A program made the translations under genes and the position numbers. DNA of 64,000 bases from Dastarcus helophoroides. Taxonomy: Eukaryota > Arthropoda > Insecta > Coleoptera > Bothrideridae. The notes beneath the pieces are model-generated. The model worked only from the letters and a program-made list of their open reading frames with translations. It searched no databases and was not told where the DNA came from. The DNA is taken from NCBI GenBank assembly GCA_028583605.1, contig CM053335.1, positions 15,994,053 to 16,058,052 of the forward strand, read 5' to 3'. Of this stretch, positions 21,906 through 34,860 are shown piece by piece (position 1 is the first letter of the stretch; every line of letters starts with the position of its first letter).

Positions 21906-23770
21906 CTTTTTTTCCTTAAACGTTTCTTTCGGTTTTGCTCAGATAATTTTATCTCTGAATTTGGATGGTAAATGTGGTTGAAAGCCCCCGCAGTACAATT
22001 TCGTCGTTTTGTAAAAATTCGTGTCGTGTTGCAAGACCGAGACTATCGTCATCTGTACCTCTGGGAGAGTGAAGGTTACGTTTCATGTAAACTATGATTG
22101 CACCAAGAGCAAGCAATTTAATTTCAATCCACTAAATACTAGTTTCACTTGTGTGTTGCATCGTCGAATTGTTATTGTGAATCTAACTGAATGTAACAAC
22201 TGTAACGGTACAGAGGTTCAATCTTCCTTAGAAACCGTACGTTCAACAGCAGTTAGATATTAATAAACGTATTTGCCCGTTGTTGGTCGTAGGTCAAGAC
22301 GGACATTAAATACCCAGGAAATGGAGCACTAGTCGATTTTCGTACAGAAACTTTGATTTTCTGAAAAGTTGAAGTTTGAAGTCGATGTCCTTCAAACTTG
22401 AACCTTGAAATTTCAAGAAAAAGGTGGCAAACTATTTAATAAAACTCTAAGCAGCGACTGGCAGACACCATACGGCCCGGTGCTTCTAGAAACACGAAAT
22501 TACGCGTAGGTGTTCCCCGTAACACGTAGGTGAGCACTAAAGGAGGATGTTTCAAAATTTAGCCTCTAAAGAGGTAAAGATGGGCATTAAAAACTACTTA
22601 CATTGTATGCATTGAATAATAAGCCAACGTACTTAAAGTTGCCTATACGCGCTGACATCGTTGATGAATCTTTATTCAAATTTTTGCAGATGGTAGTGCA
22701 TATTTTGTCATTTTACAGATAATTAAACTTTTAAATATTTCAGTTTTTTCGAAATGTTGGCTTTAATTTGGTACCTAATTTAAAACGAAATCTAGGGGAA
22801 CATTTTTTTTTCAAACATTTTTGAATTTCTTATCGAAATTTCGAGTTCACAGTCAAAATTATCTGCACATAATCGAACATTTGAGCATAACTTCAATTTT
22901 TTTTTAAATCCATCAACTGACTAACTTGGGGTGCGATTGCTGACTCAAATTGGTATTCCACTCATTCTAGAATATTCGATATTTCGTGCGTTACGTATCT
23001 TCTTAATTAATTACTTCTAGACATTCGACAGGTGTCTCGAACCTATGACTAATTTCTCCGGTTGCGTATCTCCCTAATAACATCTAGTGAACCAAATTTC
23101 ACTTACAGTCTGTTACAATGCTTTTTACATAGCACCAATTTGGTAATTTTCCATGGAACGTCAATCTACTTTGGGAAACCCAGCTTTATGGAATTAGCGA
23201 CCCCAATCCAAACCAAATATTTACTAAGAGATAAAGGTTCAATACCAACCGATTAAGTTCAATGTTCCCTTAATTAAACCGAACGTTGAATGAATCTTTA
23301 TTTTAATGGATGGAATTCTAATAAATTCTAGATTCATTGAATCTGAACTTCGTCCGTTCTGTTTGCTTCTCATTCAATATGGGTCACTGTTATAAAAGGC
23401 CCGGCCGTCCTGTTGTTTACCCTCGCGGCAGAATATCTCCTGAAACGCTGAAACCATCATCGGTATGACAGGTGTCAGCCTAATCAACTTGTTTGCAGGA
23501 AGGGCGTTTTTAGGGCGATCGCGCTCCAACGGAGGCAGCTGGAAATGAGTTTTTAATTTTTTTAATATCGATTCGTTTGCCCTCGGATGATATCTACAGG
23601 CTGTTTCGCGTAAGCAAACTAAATTTAACAAAAACCCAATGCATTCGCATCATTAACAACACTGTACTCGTTATCAGCGTTGACTTTTTATAGACTCTCA
23701 CATGAAAAATTTTTATGTTGAAGGTGAGAATTTCCGGAGAGGAATTTTTAAAAAAAGCTTTGGAGTTTTC
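21906..23770. other. Unique DNA, no supported gene
   Basis: About 1.9 kb of non-repetitive sequence. Short frames at 22021-22263 (+), 23062-23256 (+) and 23374-23631 (-) show no recognisable domain. The first begins with GTG and not ATG, contains seven Cys, and ends TAATAAA, so it could be a chance frame or a terminal exon. I do not call it a gene. Confidence 0.4.
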
Positions 23771-23774
23771 GAAA

Positions 23775-24935
23775 AAGGTCTGGATTGTCAAAGGGTGTCA
23801 AAATTTTCGATGATAAACATCAAACAACAAAATTAAACATTTTTAATTCACTCTTTAAACTTCGAGAAAAAAAAAACGGTTTCCAGAAAAAAGTTTCCAA
23901 AAAAGGTAGACATTTTTACAAAAGTAGAAATTGTCGGCGATGTCGACACCCTAAAAAAAGTCTAAATTTTAAAAAAGTAAGACTTTCCGGATCGAAATTT
24001 TTAAAAAAAGCTTTGCAATTTTCAAAAAAGGTTTGCATTTTCAAAAGGTATCCAAATTTTTGAAAGTAAACATGACACATTTAAAAATTAAACATTTTCA
24101 ATTAAATTTTTAAACTTCGGGAAAAAATACGTTTCCAAAAAAAGTTCCTAAGATTTTCTAAAAAGATTTTTCACAAAAAGTAGAAATTTTTACATAAGTA
24201 GCAATTCTCAAGGAGAGAAAAAAAAAACGATTTCCAGAAAAAAGTTTCCAAAAAAGGTAGACATTTTTACAAAAGTAGAAATTGTCGGCGATGTCGACAC
24301 CCAAAAAAAGTCTAAATTTTAAAAAAGTAAGAATTTCCGGAGCGAAATTTTTAAAAAAAGCTTTGCAATTTTCAAAAAAGGTTTGCATTTTCAAAAAGTG
24401 TCAAAATTTTCGAAAGTAAACGTAACACATTTAAAAATTAAACATTTTCAATTAAATTTTTAACTTCGGGAAAAAATACGTTTCCAAAAAAAAGTTCCTA
24501 AGATTTTCTAAAAAGATTTTTCACAAAAAGTAGAAATTTTTACATAAGTAGCAATTCTCGAGGAGAGAAAAAAAAACGATTTCCAGAAAAAAGTTTCCAA
24601 AAAAGGTAGAAATTTTTACAAAAGTAGAAATTGTCGGCGATGTCGACACCTAAAAAAAAGTCTAAATTTGACAAAAGTAAGAATTTCCGGAGTGAAATTT
24701 TTAAAAAAAGCTTTGCCATTTTCAAAAAAGGTTTGCATTTTCAAAAAGTGTCAAAATTTTCGAAAGTAAACGTGACATTTAAAAATGAAACATTTTCAAT
24801 TAAATTTTTAAACTTCGGGAAAAAATACGTTTCCAAAAAAAAGTTCCTAAGATTTTCTAAAAAGATTTTCCTCAAAAAGTAGAAATTCTTACATAAGTAG
24901 CAATTCTCGGGGATATCGTCACGTAAAAAAGTCAA
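23775..24935 (+). repeat. Tandem repeat of about 350 bp, 3 copies plus partial
   Basis: The block TTCCAGAAAAAAGTTTCCAA starts at 23881, 24232 and 24581, giving periods of 351 and 349 bp. Each unit carries AATTGTCGGCGATGTCGACA, AAAAAAGCTTTGCAATTTTC and GGGAAAAAATACGTTTCC. Copies differ by a few per cent. It appears to be a longer-period offshoot of the A-rich AT satellite family. Confidence 0.93.
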
Positions 24936-24949
24936 ACGCTTACTGGTTG

Positions 24950-25975
24950 ATTCAAAGGTTCGTTAGAAGACGCGATATTTCCACCCATTCGCGAGCGTGC
25001 CGAATTCTTTAGGCGCGAACTTTTCGGGATCACTAGCAGGATTTGTTACAGGCGAGGAGTGCAACGGCGCGATATTTCCACCCATTCGCGAGCGTGGCGA
25101 ACTCTTTCAGAATCGTTTCCAAATCTTGTGAACACCCCTCCATTCGTCTTTAATTTAGAGTTTGGAATTTTCCAAATAAAGTACCCATTGTGAAAAGAAA
25201 AACGTTAGTTGCCCCTTTCACCCCCTGACTGCAGTTGCGATCGCGAGACTTGGGATAGTCAAACGCTTCCTGGTTGACTAGCAGGATTTGTTACAGGCGA
25301 GGAGTGTGCAACGGCGCGATATTTCCACCCATTCGCGAGCGTGGCGAACTCTTTCAGAATCGTTTCCAAATCTTGTGAACACCCCTCCATTCGTCTTTAA
25401 TTTAGGGTTTGGGATTTTCCAAATAAAGTACCCATTTTGAAAAGAAAAACGTTAGTTGCCCCCTTTCACCCCCCGACTGCAGTTGCGATCGCGAGATTTG
25501 GGATAGTCAAACGCTTGCTGGTTGACCAGCAGGATTTGTTACAGGCGAGGAGTGTGCAACGGCGCGATATTTCCACCCATTCGCGAGCGTGGCGAACTCT
25601 TTCAGAATCATTTCCAAATCTTGTGAACACCCCTCCATTCGTCTTTAATTTGGAGTTTGGAATTTTCCAAATAAAGTACCCATTTTGAAAAGAAAAACGT
25701 TAGTTGCCCCTTTCACCCCCTGACTGCAGTTGCGATCGCGAAACTTGGGATAGTCAAACGCTTGCTGGTTGATTAGCAGGATTTGTTACAGGCGAGGAGT
25801 GTGCAACGGCGCGATATTTCCACCCATTCGCGAGCGTGGCGAACTCTTTCAGAATCGTTTCCAAATCTTGTGAACACCCCTCCATTCGTCTTTAATTTAG
25901 AGTTTGGGATTTTCCAAATCAAGTGCCCATTTTGAAAAGAAAAACGTTAGTGACTACAAATGCGATTGCGAGGTT
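24950..25975 (+). repeat. Tandem repeat of about 246 bp, 4 copies
   Basis: CAGGATTTGTTACAGGCGAG recurs at 25037, 25282, 25530 and 25777 (periods 245, 248, 247). Each unit holds a GC-rich core, CGCGATATTTCCACCCATTC followed by GCGAGCGTGGCGAA, and an AT-rich remainder with CCAAATAAAGTACCC. A partial unit precedes it at about 24970-25030. The 83-codon frame at 25437 is repeat-derived. Confidence 0.95.
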
Positions 25976-27275
25976 AGAGTCAGTCTAGAGCAACGTTTGT
26001 TGTGTTTTTAAATCTTTCTTGGTTTCAAGGGACAAGTTCTGCCTTTCAATTGTCGAAGACAACCAAGGACCAGTCCGTTCCACCAAAAAAAATCGCAGGA
26101 TTTGTTATAGGCGAGGAGTGCAACGGCGCGATATTCCCACCCATTCGCGAGCGTGGCGAATTCTTTGGCTGAACTTTCTTTCGAATCGTTCCTAAAGCGG
26201 TTGATCCGAAGGTTTTGTTATACGCGAGCAGTGCAGCGGCGCGATATTTCCACCCATTCGCGAGCGTGGCGACTTCTTTTGAACCGCTTCCAAAGCAAAT
26301 GAGCACCCCATCACTGTTTAATTTGGGGTTAGGGATTTTCCAAATCAAATATCGACTTTGAGAGAACAATTTTAGTTGCCCCCTTTGAATTCTTGACCAC
26401 ATACCTGCTCTAGAGCTCTAGAGCAACGTTTGTTGTGTTTTTTAATCTTTCTTGGTTTCAAGGGACAAGTTCTGTCTTTCAATTCTTGAAGACAACCAAG
26501 GACCAGTCCGTTCCACCAAAAACAATCGCAGGATTTGTTATAGACGAGGAGTGCAACGGCGCGATATTCCCACCCATTCGCGAGCGTGGCGAATTCTTTG
26601 GCTGAACTTTCTTTCGAATCGTTCCTAAAGCGGTTGATTTGAAGGTTTTGTTATACGCGAGGAGTGCAGCGGCGCGATATTTCCACCCATTCGCGAGCGT
26701 GGCGTCTTCTTTTGAACCGCTTCCAAAGCAAATGAGCACCCCATCACTGTTTAATTTGGGGTTAGGGATTTTCCAAATCAAATATCGACTTTGAGAGAGC
26801 AATTTTAGTTGCCTCCTTTGAATTCTTGACCACATACCTGCTCTAGAGCTCTAGAGCAACGTTTGTTGTGTTTTTTAATCTTTCTTGGTTCTAGGGGACA
26901 AGTCCTGTATTTCAATTTTTGAAGATAACCAAGGACCAGTTCGTTCCACCAAAAACAATCGCAGGATTTGTTATAGGCGAGGAGTGCAACGGCGCGATAT
27001 TCCCACCCATTCGCGAGCGTGGTGAATTCTTTGACTGAACTTTCTTTCGAATCGTTCCTAAAGCGGTTGATTCGAAAGTTTTGTTATACGCGAGCAGTGC
27101 AGCGGCGCGATATTTCCACCCATTCGCGAGCGTGGCGTCTTCTTTTGAACCGTTTCCAAAGCAAATGAGCACCCCATTGCTGTTTAATATAGGGTTAGGG
27201 ATTTTCCAAATCAAATATCGACTTTGAGAAAACAATTTGAGTTGCCCCCTTTAACCCCTTGACCACAGACCTGCT
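25976..27275 (+). repeat. Higher-order 433 bp tandem repeat, 3 copies, built on the same GC-rich core
   Basis: Three copies start near 25984, 26417 and 26850 (offset 433 bp), each with a TCTTTCTTGGTTTCAAGGGA lead, GAAGACAACCAAGGACCAGT, and two copies of the GCGCGATATT(C/T)CCACCCATTCG core. The minus-strand frames of 107-118 codons at 26046, 26479 and 26912 are nearly identical. They are the same repeat read three times, not a gene family with independent support. Confidence 0.93.
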
Positions 27276-28440
27276 TTGAGCAAACGTAAACGTATTCCCC
27301 CAAATTTAAATAAATCAATCAAGATTGAATATAGCAAATGGTTAATTTTTGAATAAAACTGGATAGAAACCAATACAGCACTTCGTTGGGCAACAAATTA
27401 TTTTTTCTGTCATGTCTTGGGTAGATACGCACGCGGTAATTATAGAGTTGGTATCGGAAATGCGTTAAAACTGTTGCTGACAATCAACAAGTTAAATGGA
27501 TTTGCGTGCAAGCCCAATTTTAATTTCTTTTAAACGAAAAGCTAACAATCCCACCCGTTCGTTAGTAGAAAAACGCATTAACCTAACAACCGATAAGACC
27601 GTATGCCATCTAGTAATTAAGGGAGACAGTCATTCAATTCCATAAACTGTCGTGGGGGGAGTCCCGAGATGGACGGATAGCTCCGGTTAGTTTATGGTTA
27701 TTAGCTCGACGGGCGCCCCCACCCCGGCATATTGTTGAATCTATTGACGCCAGGCATCGGCCAGCACCGACAAAACCCGGCGGCTTCCGCTTCGGGAATT
27801 ATTGATCTCCCTATATAATATTATCTCTAAAAACCCTTTTGAAATGGAGATTGGGGGGCGAAAACTCCCACTCGACGGTTTCAAAGGTGGGTGTGGGAGA
27901 AGAGGAGAAATAATCGAGTGTAGACACTAGACAGAAACAAAACAAAATGAGAAAATGCGGGGAACGAGTTGCGCCCTCGCGCCGCGCTCGCTCCGAAAAC
28001 CGGAGGATAAAGTGCAAAACGGAGAATGGAGAAAACGAAGAAGACAAAGCGGAACTTTGATTACACACATTTCTTTGTTGGATCGGTGGAGAAATGTGCC
28101 TGAATTATTAATGCAACTCAACATTCCTGCCCCGCTTATCTGGCGTGTGTTTAACTTTTTGTCGCCGACAATTTCGATTCGTTCGCGTCCTCACCTTCAA
28201 CCATAAAAATCCCGATTTGTTGACTGAAAGTTAATATCTTTTTAATTAAATTTCGATTTGTCCCCTACAACCTGCTTCTTAGTGAACTGGGTATTCGAAT
28301 AACCCAGACAAATTTCAGCTTTGTTTTTAACTGGGGCAATTTCGAGTTTTTGTAATTCGCAATTTAACTCATAAATCACATAATAGAGCAAAATTATTCG
28401 TATAAAATAAGCTTTAGGTAAAATCTGTTCGATTGGATTG
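27276..28440. other. Unique island with GC-rich patches and a candidate short ORF
   Basis: 27640-27800 and 27950-28010 are GC/CpG-rich. TATATAAT lies at 27812-27819. An ATG with an insect-type context (CAAAATG) at 27947 opens 37 codons to TGA at 28060, a highly charged Arg/Glu/Lys peptide. No homology is recognised. It could be a regulatory island, a small ORF or a 5' exon, and the evidence is weak for each. Confidence 0.3.
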
Positions 28441-28760
28441 ACCAACGTGCACTTATTGGCACTATAACAAGTGATAATCGCTGCTCAGGCGGATGCCGCC
28501 ATTACTCACTTAGGTTGGAGCCTCAAACCACCAAAAGTAGGTGCTTTGTGGTTCCAGTACTTCGACGGTGCGCTACAGTCTCTGGTTTTGTTTCCTGTAC
28601 GATAGTAACTGGCAAGGTACGTCTATACCAGTTTTCATCAAAATCGCCTCAGTCATTGGGCCGTGAATAGCCGACAAACAGACAGACAGATAGACAGACA
28701 GACAGACAAACGGACTTGGTCAATGTTTTACATCCCAATTTTTCACCTTAATTTTATGTT
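28441..28760 (+). mobile_element. Non-LTR retroelement-like 3' tail with (CAGA)n
   Basis: CAGTTTTCATCAAAATCGCC followed by TCAGTCATTGGGCCGTGAAT and then a (CAGA)n run at about 28676-28710 matches a pattern common at 3' ends of arthropod RTE-like elements (TTTCATCAAAATCGG-TCAG-...-GACAGACAGA). No reverse transcriptase frame is present. Family assignment is by recall of the motif only. Confidence 0.4.
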
Positions 28761-31700
28761 TAAATCCTAATATCAAATGCAAGAGAGCAAAGAGAACCGT
28801 TTCCTGTATAGCCTCTGATACACGACGTGAGACGTCAGCGCCATCTGGCTACTGGTATCCTAACATCTAGTGCGAGAAAGCCAAGTTTTTGAGATACACG
28901 ACGTAAGACATCAGCGCCATCTCCGTACCAGTAACCTAACATCCAATGCGAGTGCTGCTAAGATTTACGAGATGGCTACAAAGGAAACGGTTTTTTTTGG
29001 GACAAATCGAGTTTTTCCAGCAATGAAAACAATTTCAATTGACTTCAAAGGCAGAAAGCTGACCAAGGAGAAAATTTCATCCAAATCGTTAGAGCCATTT
29101 CCGAGATCCCAAATATATACATATTTATATGCGAGAATTGCTCGCTTAAATATATAAGATTTACCACCATTTATTAGTGACAAATCGAGTTTTTCCAGAA
29201 ATGAAAACACTTTCAATGGTCTTCAAAGGCAAAAAGTTGACCAAGAAACAAATTTCATCCAAATCGTTAGAGCCGTTTCCGAAATACCAAATATATACAT
29301 ATTTATATATTTATATACGAGAATTGCTAGCTTAAATATTTGAGTTACCACAGAACAAAAAAAATCAATATCCTAACATGCAATGCGAGTGCCGCTAAGA
29401 TTACGAGATGGCTACAAAGAAAATGTTTTTTTTGTGACAAATCGAGTTTTTTCAGAAATGAAAACAATTTCAATTGACTTCAATGGCAAAAAGCTGACCA
29501 AGAAGAAAATTTCATCTAAATCGTTAGAGCCGTTTCCGAGATACCACGTATATACATATTTATATATTTATATACGAGAATTGCTCGTTTAAATATATAA
29601 GTTTTACCACAGAAAAAAAAATCAATATCCTAACATGCAATACGAATGTCGCTAAGATGTACGAGATGGTTTTTTGTGACAAATCAAGTTTTCCCAGAAA
29701 TGAAAACAATTTCAATGGAGTTCAAAGGCAAAAAGCTGACGAAGAAGAAAATTTCATCCAAATCGTTAGAGCCGTTTCCGAGATACCACATATATACATA
29801 TTTATATGCGAGAATTGCTCGCTTAAATATATAAGATTTACCACAGAACAAAAAAAACCAATATTCTAACATGCAATGCGAGTGCCGCTAAGATTTACGA
29901 GATGGCTACAAAGAAAATGTTTTTTTTTGTGACAAATCGAGTTTTTTCAGAAATGAAAACAATTTCAATTGACTTCAATGGCAAAAAGCTGACCAAGAAG
30001 AAAATTTCATCCAAATCGTTAGAGCCGTTTCCAAGATACCACATATATACATATTTATATGCGAGAATTGCTGGCTTAAATATATAAGATTTATCACAGA
30101 ACAAAAAAAATCAATATCCTAACATGAAATGCGAATGCCGCTAAGATTTACGAGATGGCTACAAAGAAAATGTTTTTTTTGTGACAAATCGAGTTTTTTC
30201 AGAAATGAAAACAATTTCAATTGACTTCAATGGGAAAAAGCTGACCAAGAAGAAAATTTCATCTAAATCGTTAGAGCCGTTTCCGAGATACCACGTATAT
30301 ACATATTTATATACAAGAATTGCTCGCTTAAATATAGAAGATTTACCATAGAACAAAAAAAAATCAATATCCTAACATGCAATGCGAGTGTCGCTAAGTT
30401 TTACGAGATGGCTGCAAAGAAAATGTTTTTTTGTGACAAATCGAGTTTTTCCAGAAATGAAATCAATATCAATGGACTTCAAAGGTAAAAAGCCGATCAA
30501 GAAATAAAATTCATCCAAATCGTTAGAGCCGTTTTCGAGATACCGCATATATACATATTTATATGAGAGAATTGCTCGCCTAAATATATAAGATTTACCA
30601 CAGAACAAATAAAATCAATATCCTAACATCCAACGCGAGTGACGCTAAGATTTACAAGATGGCTGCAAAGAAAATGTTTTTTTGTGACAAATAGAGTTTT
30701 TCCAGAAATGAAATCAATTTCAATGGACTTCAAAGATAAAAATTTGACTAAGAAAAAAATTTCATCCAAATCGTTAGAGCCGTTTCCGAGATACCACATA
30801 TATACATATTTATATGCGAGAATTGCTCGCTTAAATATATAAGATTTACCACAGAACAAAAAAAAATCAATATCCTAACATGCAATGCGAGTGCCGCTAA
30901 GATTTACGAGATGGCTGCAAAGAAAATGTTTTTTTGTGACAAATCGAGTTTTTCCAGAAATGAAATCAATTTCAATGGACTTCAAAGGTAAAAAGCTGAC
31001 CAAGAAATAAAATTCATCCAAATCGTTAGAGCCGTTACCGAGATACCACATATATACATATTTATATATTTATATACAAGAATTGCTGGCTTAAATATAT
31101 ATGATTTATCACAGAACAAAAAAAAATGATGTAATATGATTTTCAATCAATTCAAATTTTACGTTTAAATCTTAATATCAAATGCAAGAGAGCAAAGAGA
31201 ACTGTTTCCTGTAGAGCCTTCGACTGTAAGACATCAGCGCCATCTAGCTAACATCTAGTAAGAGAGAGCCAAGGAATCCGTTTTCGAGGTACATGACGTA
31301 AGACATCAGCGCCATCTCCGTACTAGTATCGTAATATCCAATGCAAGTACCGCTAAGCTTTACAAGATGGCTACAAAGAAAATGTTTTTTTTTGTGACAA
31401 ATCGAGTTTTTCCAGAAATGAAAACAATTTCAATTGACTTCAAAGGCAAAAACCTAACCAAGAAGCAAATTTCATCCAAATCGTTAGGGCCGTTTCCGAG
31501 ATACCACATATATACATATTTATATATTTATAAAGAAGAATTGCTGGCTTGTCACAGAACAAAAGAAAATCGATGTAATGTAATTTTCAATCAATTCAAA
31601 TTTTACGTTTAAATCCTAATATAAGGGCAAGAGAGCAAAGAGGACCGTTTCCTGTATAGCCTCCGACCGTAAGACATCAACGCCATCTAGCTAAGATCTA

Positions 31701-33590
31701 GTGCGAGAGAGCCAAGAAAGCTGTTTTCAAGATACACGACGTAAGACATCATCGCCATCTCCGTACCCCTATCCTAATATCCAATGCAAGTACCGCTAAA
31801 ATTTACGAGATGGCTACAAAGAAAATGTTTTTTTTTGTGACAAATCAAGTTTTTCCAGAAATGAAAAGAATTTCAATTGACTTCAAAGGCAAAAAGCTAA
31901 CCAAGAAGCAAATTTCATCCAAATCGTTAGCGCGGTTTTCCAGATACCACATATATACATATTTATATATTTATATACGAGAATTGCTAGCTTAAATGTA
32001 TAAGATTTACCACAGAAAAAAAAATGAATATCCTAACATGCAATGCGAATGCCGCTAAGATTTACAAAGAAAATGTCTTTTTTGTGACAAATCGAGTTTT
32101 TCTAGAAATGAAAACAATTTCAATTGACTTTAAAGGCAAAAGGCTAACCAAGAAGCAAATTTCATCCAAATCGTTAGGGCCGTTTCCGAGATACCACATA
32201 TATACATATTTGTATATTTATATACGAGAATTGTTCGCTTAAATATATAAGATTTACCACAGAACAAAAAAAAATCAATATCCTAATATCCAATGCGAGT
32301 GCCGCTAAGATTTACGAGATGGCTACAAAGAAAATGTTTTTTTTGTGACAAATCGAGTTTTTCCAGAAATGAAAACAATTTCAATTGACTTCAATGGCAA
32401 AAAGCTGATCAAGAAAAAAATTTCATCTAAATCGTTAGAGCCGTTTCCGAGATACCACATATATACATATTTATATATTTATATACGAGAATTGCTAGCT
32501 TAAATATATAAGATTTACCACAGAACAAAATAAAAATCAATATCCTAACATGCAATGCGAATGCCGCTAAGATTTACAAAATGGCTACAAAAAAATTTTT
32601 TTTTGTGACAAATCGAGTTTTTCCAGAAATGGAAACAATTTCAATTGACTTCAAAGGCAAAAAGATGACCAAGAAAAAAATTTCATCTAAATCGTTAGAG
32701 CCGTTTCCGAGATACCACATATATACATATTTATATACGAGAATCGCTCGCTTAAATAGATAAGATTTACCACAGAACAAAATAAAAATCAGTATCCTAA
32801 CATGCAATTCGAATGCCGCTAAGATTTACGAGATGGCTACAAAGAAAATGTTTTTTTTGTGACAAATCGAGTTTTTCCAGAAATGAAAACAATTTCAATT
32901 GACTTCAAAGGCAAAAAGCTGACCAAGAAGAAAATTTCATCTAAATCGTTAGAGCCGTTTCCGAGATACCACATATATACATATTTATATATTTATATAC
33001 GAGAATTGCTCGCTTAAATATATAAGATTTACCACAGAACAAAATAAAAATCAATATCCTAACATGCAATGCGAATGCCGGTAAGATTTACGAGATGGCT
33101 ACAAAGAAAAAAATTTTTTTTGTGACAAATCGAGTTTTTCCAGAAATGAAAACAATTTCAATTGACTTCAAAGGCAAAAAGCTGACCAAGAAGAAAATTT
33201 CATCTAAATCGTTAGAGCCGTTTCCGAGATACCACATATATACATATTTATATATTTATATACGAGAATTGCTCGTTTAAATATATAAGTTTTACCACAG
33301 AAAAAAAAATCAATATCCTAACATGCAATACGAATACCGGTAATATTTACGAGATGGCTACAAAGTAAATTTTTTTTTAATGACAAATCGAGTTTTTCCA
33401 AAAATGAAAACAATTTCAATTGACTTCAAAGGCAAAAAGCTGACCAAGAAGAAAATTTCATCTAAATCGTTAGAGCCGTTTCCGAGATACCACATATATA
33501 CATATTTATATATTTATATACAAGAATTACTCGCTTAAATATATAAGATTCACCGCATAACAAAAGAAAAGCAATTTAATATGTTTTTCA
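28761..33590 (+). repeat. Satellite of about 250 bp, about 17 copies, with three longer linker units
   Basis: Each monomer runs through ATTTACGAGATGGCTACAAA, TTTTTGTGACAAATCGAGTT, TTTCATC(C/T)AAATCGTTAGAG, CCGTTTCCGAGATACCACAT, ATATACATATTTATAT, and TTTACCACAGAACAAAA to AATATCCTAACATGCAATGC. I count 17 copies of the CGTTAGAGCCGTTTCCGAGA segment between about 29084 and 33485. Linker units of about 200 bp (TCAATCAATTCAAATTTTACG, then AAGACATCAGCGCCATCT) occur at about 28745-28960, 31125-31345 and 31575-31790. Small Phe/Lys-rich frames of 60-95 codons are this repeat translated. Confidence 0.95.
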
Positions 33591-34020
33591 ATCAGATGGA
33601 AAGAATTCTAGCATCGCTACTGCTTTGGAGACCGATTGCTTCGTTATTTTTGACAGAATATTTAAAGGTACTTTCGGTTGAGTTTCATCATAATACAACT
33701 CTGGCAACCAATAATGACCCTCAAACCACATATTTTAATTTTTGCCTTTAATTGCTACCACATAGATCAATAGGGAACCAAAGACCGGTTTCGGTCTTGT
33801 TAAATGTCGTCAGTTTGGCACTCTTAACTCAAATTTGACAGATACATCGACGGCGCCGCTGATAATACGCTAAGAATTTACAAATATGGCCTGGGTATAG
33901 CGCCACCTATGAACTGTCCAATGTAGCAGTGTTTCCCCCAACGTATCTCCCCAGGAATATGAGAAGAGTTTGTTGGGGATACGCGCTGCACCGAGCGGCT
34001 TCAGATCACTCAAAAATTAA
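33591..34020. other. Unique DNA after the satellite
   Basis: No open frame is supported. It contains a short hairpin, AAGACCG-GTTT-CGGTCTT, near 33780, and a GCGCCATCT-like motif shared with the linker units. Confidence 0.4.
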
Positions 34021-34860
34021 TTGTTTGGATAAAAGTGACAAAACTAACTTAATCAGCTCGCTTAAAGAGTTCATGCAGATTGCAGAATGATGTTTTGTTC
34101 AAATTCCTTTGGTTCAAATTATTTGCGAATAATTTGGGAACAAATTCCTTTTATTTAAATTCGAATAATGACTTAAAAATTAATTGTTTGGGTAAACATA
34201 ACAAAACCAACTTAATCATCTTGCACGCTTTAAAGAGTTCGTGCAGATTGCCAAATGATATATTTTTCAAATTAGTTGATACGTTCAACAGACAAAAAGA
34301 CAGACAAACACACTAGAGGGAGTGTGTTTATCTATATTTTTGTCTACTGAGCGTATTAACGAATTTGAACAATACATCATTCTGCAATCTGCACTATTCA
34401 ACGAATTTGAACAACCTGCATTGTTCAAATTGGATGATACGTTCAGCAAACAAAAAAACAGACCAACACAGTAGAAGGAGTGTGTTTATCTGTCTCTTTG
34501 TCTGCTGAACATATCAACGAATTTGAACAATACATCATTCTGCAATCTGCACTATTCAACGAATTTGAACAACCTGCATTGTTCAAATTGGATGATACGT
34601 TCAGCAGACAAAAAAACAGACCAACACAGTAGAAGGAGTGTGTTTATCTGTCTCTTTGTCTGCTGAACATATCAACGAATTTGAACAATACATCATTCTG
34701 CAATCTGCTCTGTTTAACGAATTTAAACAACTGTTGTTCAAATTGGTTGATACGTTCAGCAGACAAAAAGACAGACCAACACAGTAGTCTGCTGAACATA
34801 TCGACGAATTTGAACAATACATCATTCTGCAATCTGCCCGAACTCTACTGTATTTGTCTC
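34021..34860. repeat. Alternating inverted repeats, 158 bp tandem palindromic units
   Basis: GTAGAAGGAGTGTGTTTATC recurs at 34471 and 34629 (158 bp). Within units, TTGATACGTTCAGCAGACAA and TTTGTCTGCTGAACATATCA are inverted partners around a GTGTGTT/AACACAC centre, and GCAGATTGCAGAATGATG pairs with CATCATTCTGCAATCTGC. The left part at 34030-34270 contains two diverged direct copies of ACAAAACTAACTTAATCA to GTGCAGATTGC. Overlapping small frames on both strands come from the palindrome. Confidence 0.88.

Noticed and set aside
22021..22263. 80-codon Cys-containing frame as a small secreted protein gene
   Set aside because: GTG start, no signal peptide, no splice acceptor evident at its 5' end, and no recognised Cys pattern.
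23374..23631. 85-codon minus-strand frame
   Set aside because: No recognisable domain, a neighbouring overlapping frame on the same strand, and no transcription signals.
26046..27235. Three similar minus-strand frames of 107-118 codons as a gene family
   Set aside because: They coincide exactly with the 433 bp tandem unit. Similarity includes flanking non-coding parts, and no domain or start context is convincing.
28870..33280. Many 60-95 codon frames containing TKKKISSKSLEPFPRYHIYT
   Set aside because: Each is one copy of the 250 bp satellite. Frames are broken at random between copies.
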